64,000 nt of DNA from UBA9655 sp964597045. GTDB taxonomy: Bacteria; Pseudomonadota; Alphaproteobacteria; UBA9655. Shown one piece after another: positions 24,815 to 34,600 of this stretch. Made by a program: the position numbers and the translations under genes. Position 1 is the first letter of the stretch, and each line of letters begins with the position of its first letter. The stretch covers positions 6,671 to 70,670 of the forward strand of contig CAZQWE010000008.1 of NCBI GenBank assembly GCA_964597045.1, given 5' to 3'. The notes beneath the pieces were generated by a model. That model made no database searches, had not been told where the DNA came from, and worked only from the letters and a program-made list of their open reading frames with translations.

Positions 24815-25273
24815 ATGATTTACTCCTTCCCAGACAATCTGCCCCATTTCCCCAAAGGAAAGAAAGTCGTCCTGGTTGGTGGTGTCTTTGATCTGATCCA
24901 TATTGGCCATTTGGATTTTCTCAAAGCTGCCAAAGGGCAGGGGGATGTTTTGGTTGTGGCTCTTGAATCAAAAGATATCGTTCTTCAATCAAAGAATCGC
25001 AATCCTGTTCATTCTCAGCTGCAACGAGCAGAAATACTATCCTATTTAAATTGTGTTGACGGTATTATTCTCCTTCCTCCAATGAAGGGATATGAGGATT
25101 ATCTCAAGCTTGTGAGAGAACTCAAACCCCATGTTATCGCCGTCACAAAAGGCGAGCCATATATTCAAGAGAAAGAACAGCAGGCTGCACTTGTGGGAGC
25201 GCGCGTTATGATTGTCAATAATCGTATACGTGGGTTTTCTACAACTGATATTCTCGATCATTATTGTAAGTAA
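24815..25273 (+). CDS. Cytidylyltransferase-like (nucleotidyltransferase) protein
   Basis: A 152-residue single-domain nucleotidyltransferase. The start at 24815 (GGAGGT ten bases upstream) is preferred because the longer frame begins inside the palindromic repeat. The nucleotide-binding motif GGVFDLIHIGHLDFLKAAK (about 20-38) contains the HIGH-like element, and the middle NRNPVHSQLQRAEILSYLN plus the end RGFSTTDIL match the RfaE-domain-II/glycerol-3-phosphate cytidylyltransferase group. A role in LPS heptose or another activated precursor is plausible but not shown; no hldE-type kinase gene is adjacent. Confidence 0.82.
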   Translation: MIYSFPDNLPHFPKGKKVVLVGGVFDLIHIGHLDFLKAAKGQGDVLVVALESKDIVLQSKNRNPVHSQLQRAEILSYLNCVDGIILLPPMKGYEDYLKLVRELKPHVIAVTKGEPYIQEKEQQAALVGARVMIVNNRIRGFSTTDILDHYCK

Positions 25274-25323
25274 TTATTAACAAATAAATAATATACTTGT
25301 AATGTAAGTATATAGGTGTTGTT

Positions 25324-26124
25324 ATGAAAAAGTATGATGGTTATGCTCTTATTACAGGAGGAAGTAGTGGTATAGGTCTTGAATTTGCTAAAGCGTTAGC
25401 TTCAAGAGGATACAATCTTGTATTGGTTGCAAGGGATGAAAATAAACTTAAGAAAGTCACTGATGATCTAAAGAAAACCTCTTCGATGGATGTCATTCCT
25501 ATAGCTCAAGATTTATCTAAACTTGATGCAACAGATAAAATTTATGATCAATTAGAGAAAAAGAAAGTACATGTTGGTTTGCTGATTAATAATGCAGGGA
25601 TGGCAGCCGTTTCTCCATTTCACAAAGTAGATAGAAAATATGAAGAAGATATGATCGAGACAAGCTGTTTTGCACTTACAGAATTAACTTATAAATTTCT
25701 TCCCAACATGTTGCAGAAGAAATCTGGAGGAGTCATTTTTATTTCAAGTATGGCTGCTTTCGCACCTGCAACGCCTTTTAATGCTGTTTATGGAGCAACA
25801 AGAGCTTATATCCTAAAACTGGGAGTTTCTTTACATGCAGAGTATAAAGAAGAGGGTGTTGATATACTAACCGTATGTCCGGGGATTGTGGATACTCCAT
25901 TTCATGATAAGAAAGAAACAGGACGGCCTGCAGCACGTGCCCTGAGTGTCACGGATGTTGTTGAAAAATCACTCAATTCATTAGGAAATAAGATTATCTT
26001 AAGAATTCCAAGCGATCCTTTGCAGCGAATACTATTGAGTATTGCTCCATTTTTTCCAATAAAGCTTGGTGAAATTTTATCTCTGAAATACGTTAATGAC
26101 ATTTTTAAACTAACTTTAAAATAA
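25324..26124 (+). CDS. SDR family oxidoreductase with atypical YxxxR active site
   Basis: A 266-residue classical short-chain dehydrogenase. The cofactor loop TGGSSGIG is at 11-18, NNAG at 89-92, and the catalytic serine region ISSMAAF near 141. The catalytic pair reads Tyr156-G-A-T-Arg160 instead of YxxxK, an unusual substitution. Its C terminus (about 235-266) is hydrophobic (IAPFFPIKLGEILSL), as in DltE-like or membrane-associated family members. The substrate is unknown. A terminator hairpin overlaps its stop codon. Confidence 0.88.
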   Translation: MKKYDGYALITGGSSGIGLEFAKALASRGYNLVLVARDENKLKKVTDDLKKTSSMDVIPIAQDLSKLDATDKIYDQLEKKKVHVGLLINNAGMAAVSPFHKVDRKYEEDMIETSCFALTELTYKFLPNMLQKKSGGVIFISSMAAFAPATPFNAVYGATRAYILKLGVSLHAEYKEEGVDILTVCPGIVDTPFHDKKETGRPAARALSVTDVVEKSLNSLGNKIILRIPSDPLQRILLSIAPFFPIKLGEILSLKYVNDIFKLTLK

Positions 26125-26152
26125 CCCCTAACCTTTTAAGGGGTCTTTTTTT
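26124..26152 (+). terminator. Terminator of the SDR gene
   Basis: ACCCCT (26124-26129) and AGGGGT (26139-26144) form a short stem with a 9-base loop, followed by C and seven T. It overlaps the last codons of the convergent DUF1465 gene, so the signal is encoded within that reading frame. Confidence 0.65.
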
Positions 26153-26565
26153 ATGTCTTCAGGTTGCAAGTGTTCTTGTCGAAAAACATCATCAAGTCGC
26201 AAGATTCGTTCATAGAGAAGTCGACTTTCTTTGAGTAGCTCGCGAAGACGAGGGGGGATTGCTATATCTTCCTCTGAATCACTTTCGATGCATGTTTGAC
26301 CCCGGAGGACTTGATAGCCTTCCGTTAGAATTTCCTCACGGGTAACGTCTCCAGAAAGGATAGCTTTTTGAAGTGTTAGCCAGGTAATAATTTGAGTAAG
26401 GCGTATGGTGACCCGCATTGCCTCGCAGCTGATACGAAAAGTTTCATGGGGGCCTAGATCTTCTACATCGATAGGGGCTTGCCATTTTATATACTCATGT
26501 GTTAAATGAAGTAAATCTTGAGCAGAAGACAAAGTTTGATTTAAAAATGTTAGAGGTTTATTCAT
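26128..26565 (-). CDS. DUF1465 family protein, RcdA-like regulator of CtrA degradation
   Basis: A 145-residue helical protein of the DUF1465/RcdA family. Matching core: CEAMRVTIRLTQIITWLTLQ (about 49-68), the middle SGDVTREEILTEGYQVL, and RLRELLKESRLLYERILRLD (about 105-124). In Caulobacter RcdA is a ClpXP adaptor-hierarchy member that helps deliver CtrA and other cell-cycle proteins for proteolysis; the same role here is inferred from family. The N and C termini are charged and less conserved. It is convergent with the SDR gene and shares its terminator sequence. Confidence 0.82.
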   Translation of the reverse strand: MNKPLTFLNQTLSSAQDLLHLTHEYIKWQAPIDVEDLGPHETFRISCEAMRVTIRLTQIITWLTLQKAILSGDVTREEILTEGYQVLRGQTCIESDSEEDIAIPPRLRELLKESRLLYERILRLDDVFRQEHLQPEDIKKDPLKG

Positions 26566-26684
26566 TCAATATCTCAAAATACAATACTATATTTATAGAG
26601 TACTATATTTATAGTTAATAAAATATTTATTTGTGTTTGCGAGTCAAGGCTATTAGGATGACGCCAAAGTAACAGGGAAAAAAC

Positions 26685-27110
26685 ATGATCATTTGGAAAA
26701 GAAAAACTGACGTTGAAACCTTAAGAGCTCTCTACAAAGAAAATCATATGGGGACTCATTTAGGAATAGAAATCACTGAATTTGGTGACGATTTTCTCAA
26801 AGGAAAAATGCCAGTGAATGAGAAAACTCGTCAACCCTATGGTATTATGCATGGAGGTGCTTCCTGTGTTTTAGCAGAAACCCTCGGAAGTGTGGGAGCT
26901 CTCTTGTGTGTTGAGAAGGACCACTATACTGTTGGTCTTGATATTAATACCAATCATATAAGGTCTATCACAGAAGGTTTTGTTATTGGAACAGCGAAGC
27001 CTTTTCATCTCGGCTCGTCAACACATGTGTGGGGAATCAAAATTAAGGATGAGAACGATAAACTCGTTTCCGTATCAAGGTTGACGGTTGCCGTTTTGAA
27101 GAGGAAATAA
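26685..27110 (+). CDS. PaaI/YdiI-type hotdog thioesterase
   Basis: A 141-residue hotdog thioesterase of the MenI/YdiI/PaaI group. The catalytic segment YGIMHGGASCVLAETLGS (about 51-68) contains the HGG turn and the active-site Glu. AGGG lies eight bases before the ATG. Family members release CoA from aromatic or medium-chain acyl-CoAs; with a beta-oxidation operon convergent downstream, an acyl-CoA substrate is plausible. Confidence 0.87.
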   Translation: MIIWKRKTDVETLRALYKENHMGTHLGIEITEFGDDFLKGKMPVNEKTRQPYGIMHGGASCVLAETLGSVGALLCVEKDHYTVGLDINTNHIRSITEGFVIGTAKPFHLGSSTHVWGIKIKDENDKLVSVSRLTVAVLKRK

Positions 27111-27187
27111 ATTTATTTCTCTGAGTAATGTGTAGTGCCATTTTTAAAATTTCGGATTTCATCTGGCTTTGTATAGTCTAAGTTGGT

Positions 27188-28366
27188 TTAGCAAACCTCA
27201 AAAAGGCCTGCGGCTCCTTGACCACCGCCTATACACATGGTTACGACGACATATTTAACACCACGACGTTTTCCTTCAATCAGAGCATGACCGACCAGAC
27301 GGGATCCCGTCAGGCCATAAGGATGGCCGATGGCAATGGCTCCTCCATCAACGTTCAATAAATCATCAGGAAGACCAAGTTTATCTCGTATGTAGATAAC
27401 CTGTACTGCGAAGGCCTCATTGAGTTCCCAGAGACCGATATCCTTGATTTTAAGACCTGTTCTCTCGAGAAGACGGGGGATGGCGTATACCGGTCCAATT
27501 CCCATCTCATCAGGTTCACAACCGGCTGCAGCAAATCCTCGAAAGATCCCCAGAGGCTCAAGACCTCGTTTTTCCGCAAGCTTGGAATCCATCAAGACAC
27601 ATGCTGATGCACCGTCTGAGAACTGACTTGCGTTGCCTGCAGCTACTAGTCCTCCTGGCAAAGCTGATTTAATTTTTGACACCCCTTCTAGGGTTGTATC
27701 AGGGCGGATACCTTCATCAGCATCAATGGTGACTTCTTTCGTGTGAATCTCGTTGGTCCGTGGATCTGGAATGCCCATGGTAACAGTCATGGGAACAATT
27801 TCGTCCATAAACCTTCCTGAAGCCTGAGCAGCTGCCGCACGGAGCTGACTTCTAACCCCATATTCATCCATAGCTTCTCGGGATATATTATAGCGTTTTG
27901 CAACGACTTCAGCTGTTTCAAGCATTGTCATATAAAGTTCTGGCTTATGCTGTAAAATCCAAGGATCAAGAGCCATATGCATATTCAGGTAAGGCTGAAC
28001 ACATGAGATAGATTCAAGTCCTCCTCCAATCATGATGGGAACCTTATCCACAATGATTCTTTGAGCCGCAAAGGCTATCGCTTGAAGACCAGAAGAACAA
28101 AAGCGATTGACGGTCACACCAGCCGTTGAGACGGGGAGCCCGGCTCGTATTGCAATGATCCTTGCAACATTGGCTCCTGTTGTGCCTTCAGGAAGGGCGC
28201 ATCCCATAATAATGTCTTCGACTTCAGCGGGTTCAATTCCAGCGCGTTCAATAGCAGCATTTACAACATGGGCTCCCATTGTTGGGCCATATGTCATATT
28301 GAAGGCTCCTCGCCATGACTTAGCGAGTCCTGTACGAGCAGTGGATACGATTACAGCATCAGTCAT
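27188..28366 (-). CDS. fadA: Acetyl-CoA C-acyltransferase (thiolase)
   Basis: A 392-residue degradative thiolase that cleaves 3-ketoacyl-CoA with CoA. The nucleophile Cys is in VNRFCSSGLQAIAFAAQRI (about residue 90), the C-terminal motifs are NVDGGAIAIGHPYGLTGSRL (about 340) and CIGGGQGAAGLFEV (about 378). AGGAG precedes the ATG. Only 14 bases separate it from the upstream multifunctional enzyme, forming a FadB/FadA-like operon. The gene symbol follows function, as FadI-type members are similar. Confidence 0.92.
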   Translation of the reverse strand: MTDAVIVSTARTGLAKSWRGAFNMTYGPTMGAHVVNAAIERAGIEPAEVEDIIMGCALPEGTTGANVARIIAIRAGLPVSTAGVTVNRFCSSGLQAIAFAAQRIIVDKVPIMIGGGLESISCVQPYLNMHMALDPWILQHKPELYMTMLETAEVVAKRYNISREAMDEYGVRSQLRAAAAQASGRFMDEIVPMTVTMGIPDPRTNEIHTKEVTIDADEGIRPDTTLEGVSKIKSALPGGLVAAGNASQFSDGASACVLMDSKLAEKRGLEPLGIFRGFAAAGCEPDEMGIGPVYAIPRLLERTGLKIKDIGLWELNEAFAVQVIYIRDKLGLPDDLLNVDGGAIAIGHPYGLTGSRLVGHALIEGKRRGVKYVVVTMCIGGGQGAAGLFEVC

Positions 28367-28380
28367 TATAAGCTCCTAAA

Positions 28381-30471
28381 TTAGTTAAAATTTTTGCCTT
28401 CCTGAGCTAACTTCATTAAGAGAGGAGAAACCTCCCAAAACTTGGGGTCAGCACCTGGTTGGTTTGCATATTGTTTCATTTTCCGAACAATGGTGTAGGG
28501 TGTTACCCAATTTGCATAGCACATCGGACCTCCCCGGAAAGGAGGAAACCCATAACCGTAAATATAAGCGATGTCGATATCCGAGGCTCTGAGCGCAATC
28601 CCTTCTTCAAGGATCTTGGCTCCTTCATTAATGAGGGGAAACAAACACCGTTCAATGATTTCTTGATCACTGATCTTACGCGGGGTGATACCGAGTTCCT
28701 TTCTGCCCTCTTCAATAACCTTACCAACAACTGGGTCAGGGATTGGGTCACGAACCCCGGGTTCATAACGGTACCAACCTGCACCTGTCTTTTGACCCAA
28801 TCGCTTTAACTCCACAAGCTTATCTGCAATGATGTCATGCTTCATCTGTGGAAATTGTTCATAGAGTCGTTTGCGAATATAGTAACCGACATCAAGTCCT
28901 GATAGATCTTGCACTCTGAAGGGCCCCATCACCATACCCCATTTTTCAAGTGTTTTATCGATTTGCTGTGGAGATGCGCCTTCAGCGACAAGCTTACTTG
29001 TTTCTGCTATGTACTTAAGAAGCATACGGTTTCCAATGAATCCATCACAAACACCTGAAACAATTCCTACCTTTTTGATTTTCTTACTGACATTCATCAC
29101 GGATGCAAGAACGTCCTTAGCCGTTTCTTTACCCCTTACAATCTCGAGAAGTTTCATGATATTTGCAGGAGCAAAGAAGTGCATTCCAACGACATCTCCA
29201 GGACGTTTGGTAAAGCTTGCAATTTTATTAAGATCCAGGGTCGATGTGTTGGAAGCTAGTATGGCTCCTGGTTTTGCAATAGTATCGAGCTTCTTAAAGA
29301 CATCTTCTTTGATTTTCATATCCTCAAACACGGCTTCAATTATGAGATCTGCGTCCTTCAGGTCATCAAAGGATAGCGTAGGTTTAATGAGAGTCTTAAT
29401 GTGTTCAAGTTCAGCCATCGTTACTTTGCCTTTTTGAAGGGACCCAATGTAAGTTTTTTGAATAATAGCTGTGCCTCTATCCAGGGCTTCTTGAGTTGAA
29501 TCAACGAGAGTTACAGGATAACCAGCATTAGCGAAAGCCATAGTAATCCCACCTCCCATTGTTCCAGCGCCAATTACGGCTACCTTTTCTACCTTTCGCA
29601 AAGGGGTATCTTCAGGAATATCAGGAATTTTAGAGGCGGTTCGTTCTGCGAAAAACAAGTGAATAAGAGAAGTTGCTTCAGGACTAAAGAATAAAGAGAT
29701 GAGAGCTTGTCTATCGAGCATAAGGGCTTCATCGATAGGTTTTGTAAGGCTATGCTTAAGGGACTCAAGAGCAATGAGAGGAGCAGGATAATTCTTCACT
29801 GTGTTCTTGATAATCGTTTCTGCGAGCCCAAGGAACGCTTCTGCTTCGGGATCTTTTATCTTAATATCACGTACTTTCTTGATTGGGCTTCCTTTTTTAA
29901 TGATATCTGTCGCAAAAGCAACGGCACCCTTAATGAGGTCCCCTTCAATTATTGAATCGAAAAGTTCTGTATCTTTGAGTTGCTCAGCAGATACGGTATT
30001 GCCGGTCATAATGATATTAAAGGATTTCTCTATTCCAATAAGGCGCGGAAGTCGCTGAGTTCCACCGGCTCCAGGAAAAATGCCAATCTTTATCTCTGGA
30101 AGAGCAAGTGAAGCATCGGGTTTTGCGATACGGTAATGACATCCCATTGCGAACTCAAAGGCCCCTCCCATACATGTACCGCTAATGGCTGCAATTGTTG
30201 GTTTTGAGCATTCTTCAGCAATCGAGATAAGATCTCTGAGATCAGGGGGAATTCCAACCTTATTATTTGCAAATTCTGTTACGTCTGCCCCACTTGAAAA
30301 CACTTTCTCAGAGCCTGTAATAACAATGGCTTTGATTTGGTTATCAGCGACAGCCTTGTCAATAAAGGTGGCAAGTTCACCACGTTGCTCGTAACCAAAG
30401 GTATTGAGCGGAGGATTATCCAAGGTAATGATAGCCACTTGATTCTGGGTTTCATATTTAACTTTAGTCAT
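28381..30471 (-). CDS. 3-hydroxyacyl-CoA dehydrogenase/enoyl-CoA hydratase multifunctional enzyme
   Basis: A 696-residue beta-oxidation enzyme (FadB/FadJ-like). The crotonase domain (about 1-190) shows the oxyanion and acid residues in GTCMGGAFEFAMGCHYR and PEIKIGIFPGAGGTQRLPRL. The NAD-binding domain begins VAVIGAGTMGGGITMAFAN (about 297) with catalytic His in VGMHFFAPANIMKLLE (about 430). The C-terminal domains carry SGVCDGFIGNRML and GYGFPPFRGGP. It hydrates enoyl-CoA and oxidises 3-hydroxyacyl-CoA, handing the product to the thiolase encoded next. Confidence 0.94.
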   Translation of the reverse strand: MTKVKYETQNQVAIITLDNPPLNTFGYEQRGELATFIDKAVADNQIKAIVITGSEKVFSSGADVTEFANNKVGIPPDLRDLISIAEECSKPTIAAISGTCMGGAFEFAMGCHYRIAKPDASLALPEIKIGIFPGAGGTQRLPRLIGIEKSFNIIMTGNTVSAEQLKDTELFDSIIEGDLIKGAVAFATDIIKKGSPIKKVRDIKIKDPEAEAFLGLAETIIKNTVKNYPAPLIALESLKHSLTKPIDEALMLDRQALISLFFSPEATSLIHLFFAERTASKIPDIPEDTPLRKVEKVAVIGAGTMGGGITMAFANAGYPVTLVDSTQEALDRGTAIIQKTYIGSLQKGKVTMAELEHIKTLIKPTLSFDDLKDADLIIEAVFEDMKIKEDVFKKLDTIAKPGAILASNTSTLDLNKIASFTKRPGDVVGMHFFAPANIMKLLEIVRGKETAKDVLASVMNVSKKIKKVGIVSGVCDGFIGNRMLLKYIAETSKLVAEGASPQQIDKTLEKWGMVMGPFRVQDLSGLDVGYYIRKRLYEQFPQMKHDIIADKLVELKRLGQKTGAGWYRYEPGVRDPIPDPVVGKVIEEGRKELGITPRKISDQEIIERCLFPLINEGAKILEEGIALRASDIDIAYIYGYGFPPFRGGPMCYANWVTPYTIVRKMKQYANQPGADPKFWEVSPLLMKLAQEGKNFN

Positions 30472-30551
30472 ACGAGAACATTCCCTTTTATGTTGTTACA
30501 ACATAATACCTCAAAAGAGTTAAATATAGGTTACGGATAACTTAAAATGAT

Positions 30552-31286
30552 CTAGAGATTTGTATAGGCATCTATAAAATGCTGCCTTAGCTCCCCTTTA
30601 AGAGGGTTAAGCATTATCGGCTTTTGACAAGTGTAATCAGCATTCAATTCGGCGTTTAATTCTTTTGATGACGAAATGGCTACGATGGTGCTTCTTTTTT
30701 TATTCAACCATATGTCTGGCTTCTTCCCATCCCGCACTTGCGTGATGACATGAAAACCTGAAAGTTCTCCTTTTATTTCATAATCTAAAAAGGTAAGAAA
30801 GGGAGCCTTATCATAAAGAATTTGGAGGGCAGTTATAGCTTCTTCAGCTTCAAGAATCTCAAAGTTTGAGAGTTCCAGGCCTAGATCGTTAGTAATATAT
30901 TTTTTTAACCAATGAACAATAACTCTTCTTATCAAAGGGTCATCATCTACTATTAAAATGGACAACTTTGACTTCTCAGGTGCCGACATCTTTCTATTAG
31001 GAGATGATCTTAAGGGTGGAGAGTCTGGTCTAGGTGGCTCACTTATACTTCTCACTTTTCCTTTTGAATGAGCTGGTTGAGAAGTTGGGCTACCCGTTTT
31101 CTCTGTTTTGGTGTGGGAGAAGTTAGGGCTTCTCTTTCCAGACAGTTGGCTTGAGTCTTTCGTTTCATTTTTAACATGGTCCGGGATGTCACCTTTGTGG
31201 TTTGATGATTCTACATCATGGGGAAAGGAGACTGAAATTAAACAAATTAAGCTTAACATACAAAAGGAAATGAGAGAATTCTTCAT
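30552..31286 (-). CDS. Receiver-domain protein with signal peptide
   Basis: A 244-residue protein. Residues 1-20 are a typical signal peptide (MKNSLISFCMLSLICLISVS) with GAGGG eight bases upstream of the ATG, followed by a Ser/Pro/Lys-rich linker (about 28-105). Residues 108-244 form a response-regulator receiver domain: acidic cluster DDD at 114-116, phospho-acceptor Asp168 in FLTFLDYEI, Ser205/206 in IVAISSS and Lys222 in CQKPI. There is no output domain. A receiver domain behind an export signal is unusual, as phosphotransfer is normally cytoplasmic. Met100 is a possible internal start that would give a cytoplasmic stand-alone receiver, but it lacks a good ribosome site. Confidence 0.82.
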   Translation of the reverse strand: MKNSLISFCMLSLICLISVSFPHDVESSNHKGDIPDHVKNETKDSSQLSGKRSPNFSHTKTEKTGSPTSQPAHSKGKVRSISEPPRPDSPPLRSSPNRKMSAPEKSKLSILIVDDDPLIRRVIVHWLKKYITNDLGLELSNFEILEAEEAITALQILYDKAPFLTFLDYEIKGELSGFHVITQVRDGKKPDIWLNKKRSTIVAISSSKELNAELNADYTCQKPIMLNPLKGELRQHFIDAYTNL

Positions 31287-31621
31287 TCTGTTATCCCTCT
31301 AAAAATTACTCTGAGTTTAGTCTATGCGGTTATTGAGACTTGATGCAACTAAATTGTTCCATTCGGGGATTTCCGTTAAAGAGTCTGAGAAAATCTTTAG
31401 AACATCAATCAAGAGTTTTTCGGTTTTCTCAATAGCTTTCCATTTTCCTCAAAGGTATGTCTCCATTTCCTGATGAACTTTGGGATGTAATGCCAAACAA
31501 AGTGAGGGGAAGAGATTAGAAATGGTGAGGATGGAATATATATTCAGACGATGAATATGCATTAAGATGAATATAATTGTTGACGGTCAAGACAGTATCT
31601 TGTGGGGGAAGGTAACCCTAA
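31287..31621. other. Intergenic stretch with a possible gene remnant
   Basis: A 335-base gap. On the minus strand an open frame of 44 codons (31317-31448), ending with EIPEWNNLVASSLNNRID, looks protein-like and continues upstream past an in-frame TGA at 31449-31451. This may be the tail of a decayed gene of unknown family. Nothing else convincing is present. Confidence 0.3.
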
Positions 31622-34600
31622 TTAATTTACACTAACCTCGATGGCACCTGGCGGAAGATCAATTTGTATATATGGTTTGGACTTCTGTAAACTTGTTAAA
31701 GAGTATGGGCAGCTCCTTGATTGTTTGAAGACACAACGAGAGGCATCAATCTTTTCTACAATTGTGTTGGGATTGTCCTTTATCATCATAAATAAGTTAG
31801 AAAGATCTTCCACATTCCAAAACTCACCAACGAGAGTTATTTTCTTCACAGTTTTGTTATCTTTTATAATTTTAGAAAATTTATCAATATCGTACCTATC
31901 CATATCTGTAAGAGTAATGGATTCAACTTGATTAAGAACCCATTGAGCTAAAACTGGGTAATAGAGTGCTGCTTTTACGCTCCCACCAGGGTCTTTCATA
32001 AGAGCTTCATGTTTCTTTTCAACCCATGTTCTTACACCGGTCGAAAGTGTATCGCGGGCGGGATATAATTCAGGCAATACAGAACATTGACTGTCGCTGA
32101 GGATAAAGGATTTTAGGTGCCTATCCTTCTTGAGGATCACAGCTAGAGACGCGATTCCTTCCTTATAATGATAGACTTCACTAAGGTCGAGATTTTCCAC
32201 CTTACCTGTCTCGAGCAAAGCAAGCGCAAGATGAGTATGGCCTGTTTCTATTGCATCAATAAGATTTGCCTCTGTGTTCTCACATAACTCTCTAACTTTG
32301 TCTTCGACTAGCTTCTGCTTCTGAGACTCCAATTGTTCTTTGATGCGAAGGTGTTCATTCAGCATATCAAGTTGATTTTTTGCACACAAAACAATCTCTG
32401 TTAAAGGGTATTTTTGCTGATATTCAGCTAATACTGAGACGGCGTTTTGTTCAAGTTCACTCCCAGACAAATCAAGGGTTCTTAGATTTTGATTTTCAGC
32501 AAATACGGAACACATATCTTGTACACTGGCTTGTGTTAGTCGTATAGGATATCCCAGCCTCACGGACCGGAGTTCCGCCAACTCACGAAGAGACACGACA
32601 AGCTGCGGAAGTGGAGATTCCCCGTAATAACTTGAGCTTGAGAACTGAAGGTCGACATGGGTCAATTCATTGTTGGATCTAATAAGGCTGCATACAGGAT
32701 CCACAAGTCCTGGACCAATACCCTCGAGTTTAAACTCGGTTTCGTTTGCGGTCAGGAAAGCGGTTAAGTTCTCAAAACCGTAATATAGTGTGCTCCACAA
32801 GTTTCCGCTTTTATGTGATCTCAGGTCACTCATGCCCCTCTCAACCCAAGCCTGTACCCCTTTCGGGTAAGATTCGCGATTTGGATAAAGAGCATTTAAA
32901 ACTTGAAGTTTGTCAGAGACGATAAGCTCTTGAAGTCCTTGAGCGTTCTGTACCTCCTGCGCGAGTACTGAAAGCGTTTCTGCGCAAAACTTATCCCGCC
33001 CCCAAAACTCAAGCTTTTCAACTGATGGATGAACATTCAAAACTTGTAAGAGGTCTCTCATTTGCTTGGTATTATCAAATGCGGATTGAGGAACAACGAG
33101 ATGTTTGATTGTTCTATTGGCTTTTAGACCTGCCAAAACAGGGGTCACCCAAGTATATGGAAATTCTAGAAGATTTAAGTTTAAAGTGTCCACTTTTGAT
33201 TTACGGGTAAAGTGCTCAATTAAAGAATAAGTTCTCTGTTGCTGAGCGATCTTCATAAATTCTTGAGGTTGACCACATACTTCCTGCCAAGCTTGAGGGT
33301 ACCAGGGCGCTTGCCTAAACGCGCCTTCTTCGAAACTCTCTAAGTGATCAAGTACACTGACTAATTTATCCAAGGAGAGAGTCAATTTTTCAAGAGTTTT
33401 ATTATTTTTTAGCGCATCGGCTAAAACCTTGGTCTTTTCGCTCCCGATTTTGCAATCACTCATGTTCAAAGTCTTAAGTTTTGTGTTTGCTTGTAATGCG
33501 GTACAAAACTTATCAAAGTCATCACCAACAAAGTCTATACCACTCAAATTGAGATGGGTATAATTTTCATCTCTCCCAAGACCCTGAATTAAATCATCCA
33601 TCCAAAAAGGGTGGCTCCACAAGGTACTTCCGGTAAAGTCTTTGAGAACAATTTCTTGAGGTGATTCTCTTAAGATAAGAAGAACGCCAGGTGAGTATCT
33701 TTGCTTAACAGAGAGTTTGAGAAAATCTTCTGGATTTTGAATCACATTTTCTCTGGCTTCTACAAACCATGGAGCCGTCGTGAAGGGGCCTGATGCCATA
33801 GACATCAGTTCTGTAACAACCTGGCCCCGGTCCTGATCGTGCATCTTTACAGTTTTGAGAGTTGAGTTTCCTTGAAGACCCGCAATGATACTATCTCGAC
33901 ATGGCATGATTTCATATTCTTGGATCCTTGTTAGATCTAATTCGTCAACTGTGGTCGTCCGAAGGGTTTCTGTGAGGTGATCCCATCTCTTCTCTTTCAA
34001 ATCAAATTGTATAATCTTAATAGGATCTGCAAGATAGCCTTGGACAGTTTCTTGCAGCCAGGGTGCATGGGTTGAAGGCGTGTCGACTCCGATTCGCTCC
34101 TTTACTGAAGACAAAATTTTGCCAGGAAGAATGACTTCTCTTAAGCTTGTGTTTTGCTTAAACCCTTCAGCAAGAATAGGGACTAAATAGTCAAGAATAT
34201 AACAATTACCTAGGTTTAAATGTGTCATCGTCGTATTCTTTCCGATAGCTTCTGCAAGTGAACGAGCAGCTTCTTCATCAATCCAAAGTTTCGAATGACC
34301 TGAAAGGGCTTTAAACCAGGGTGCATCTAAATAGTCATGGTCTTCCCCCTTAAATAAACTATCCATAATTCTATCTAAAGAGCTATCAGGAATAAATAAA
34401 CTATTAAGAGATTTATTTTTACCCAAAACTTTTATCATCATTTGTTCAGAGCTACCGTCCATATAGTTTTCGCCCCAACGCAGGTGTGTTGATTTATCTA
34501 AAATATATCTAAATAATATTTCATCCTGAACTATTGCAGAATTTAAAGGCTTAGCTATAATTTCTTTGATTTGGTTTTCAAACCAAATCACTAAATTAGG

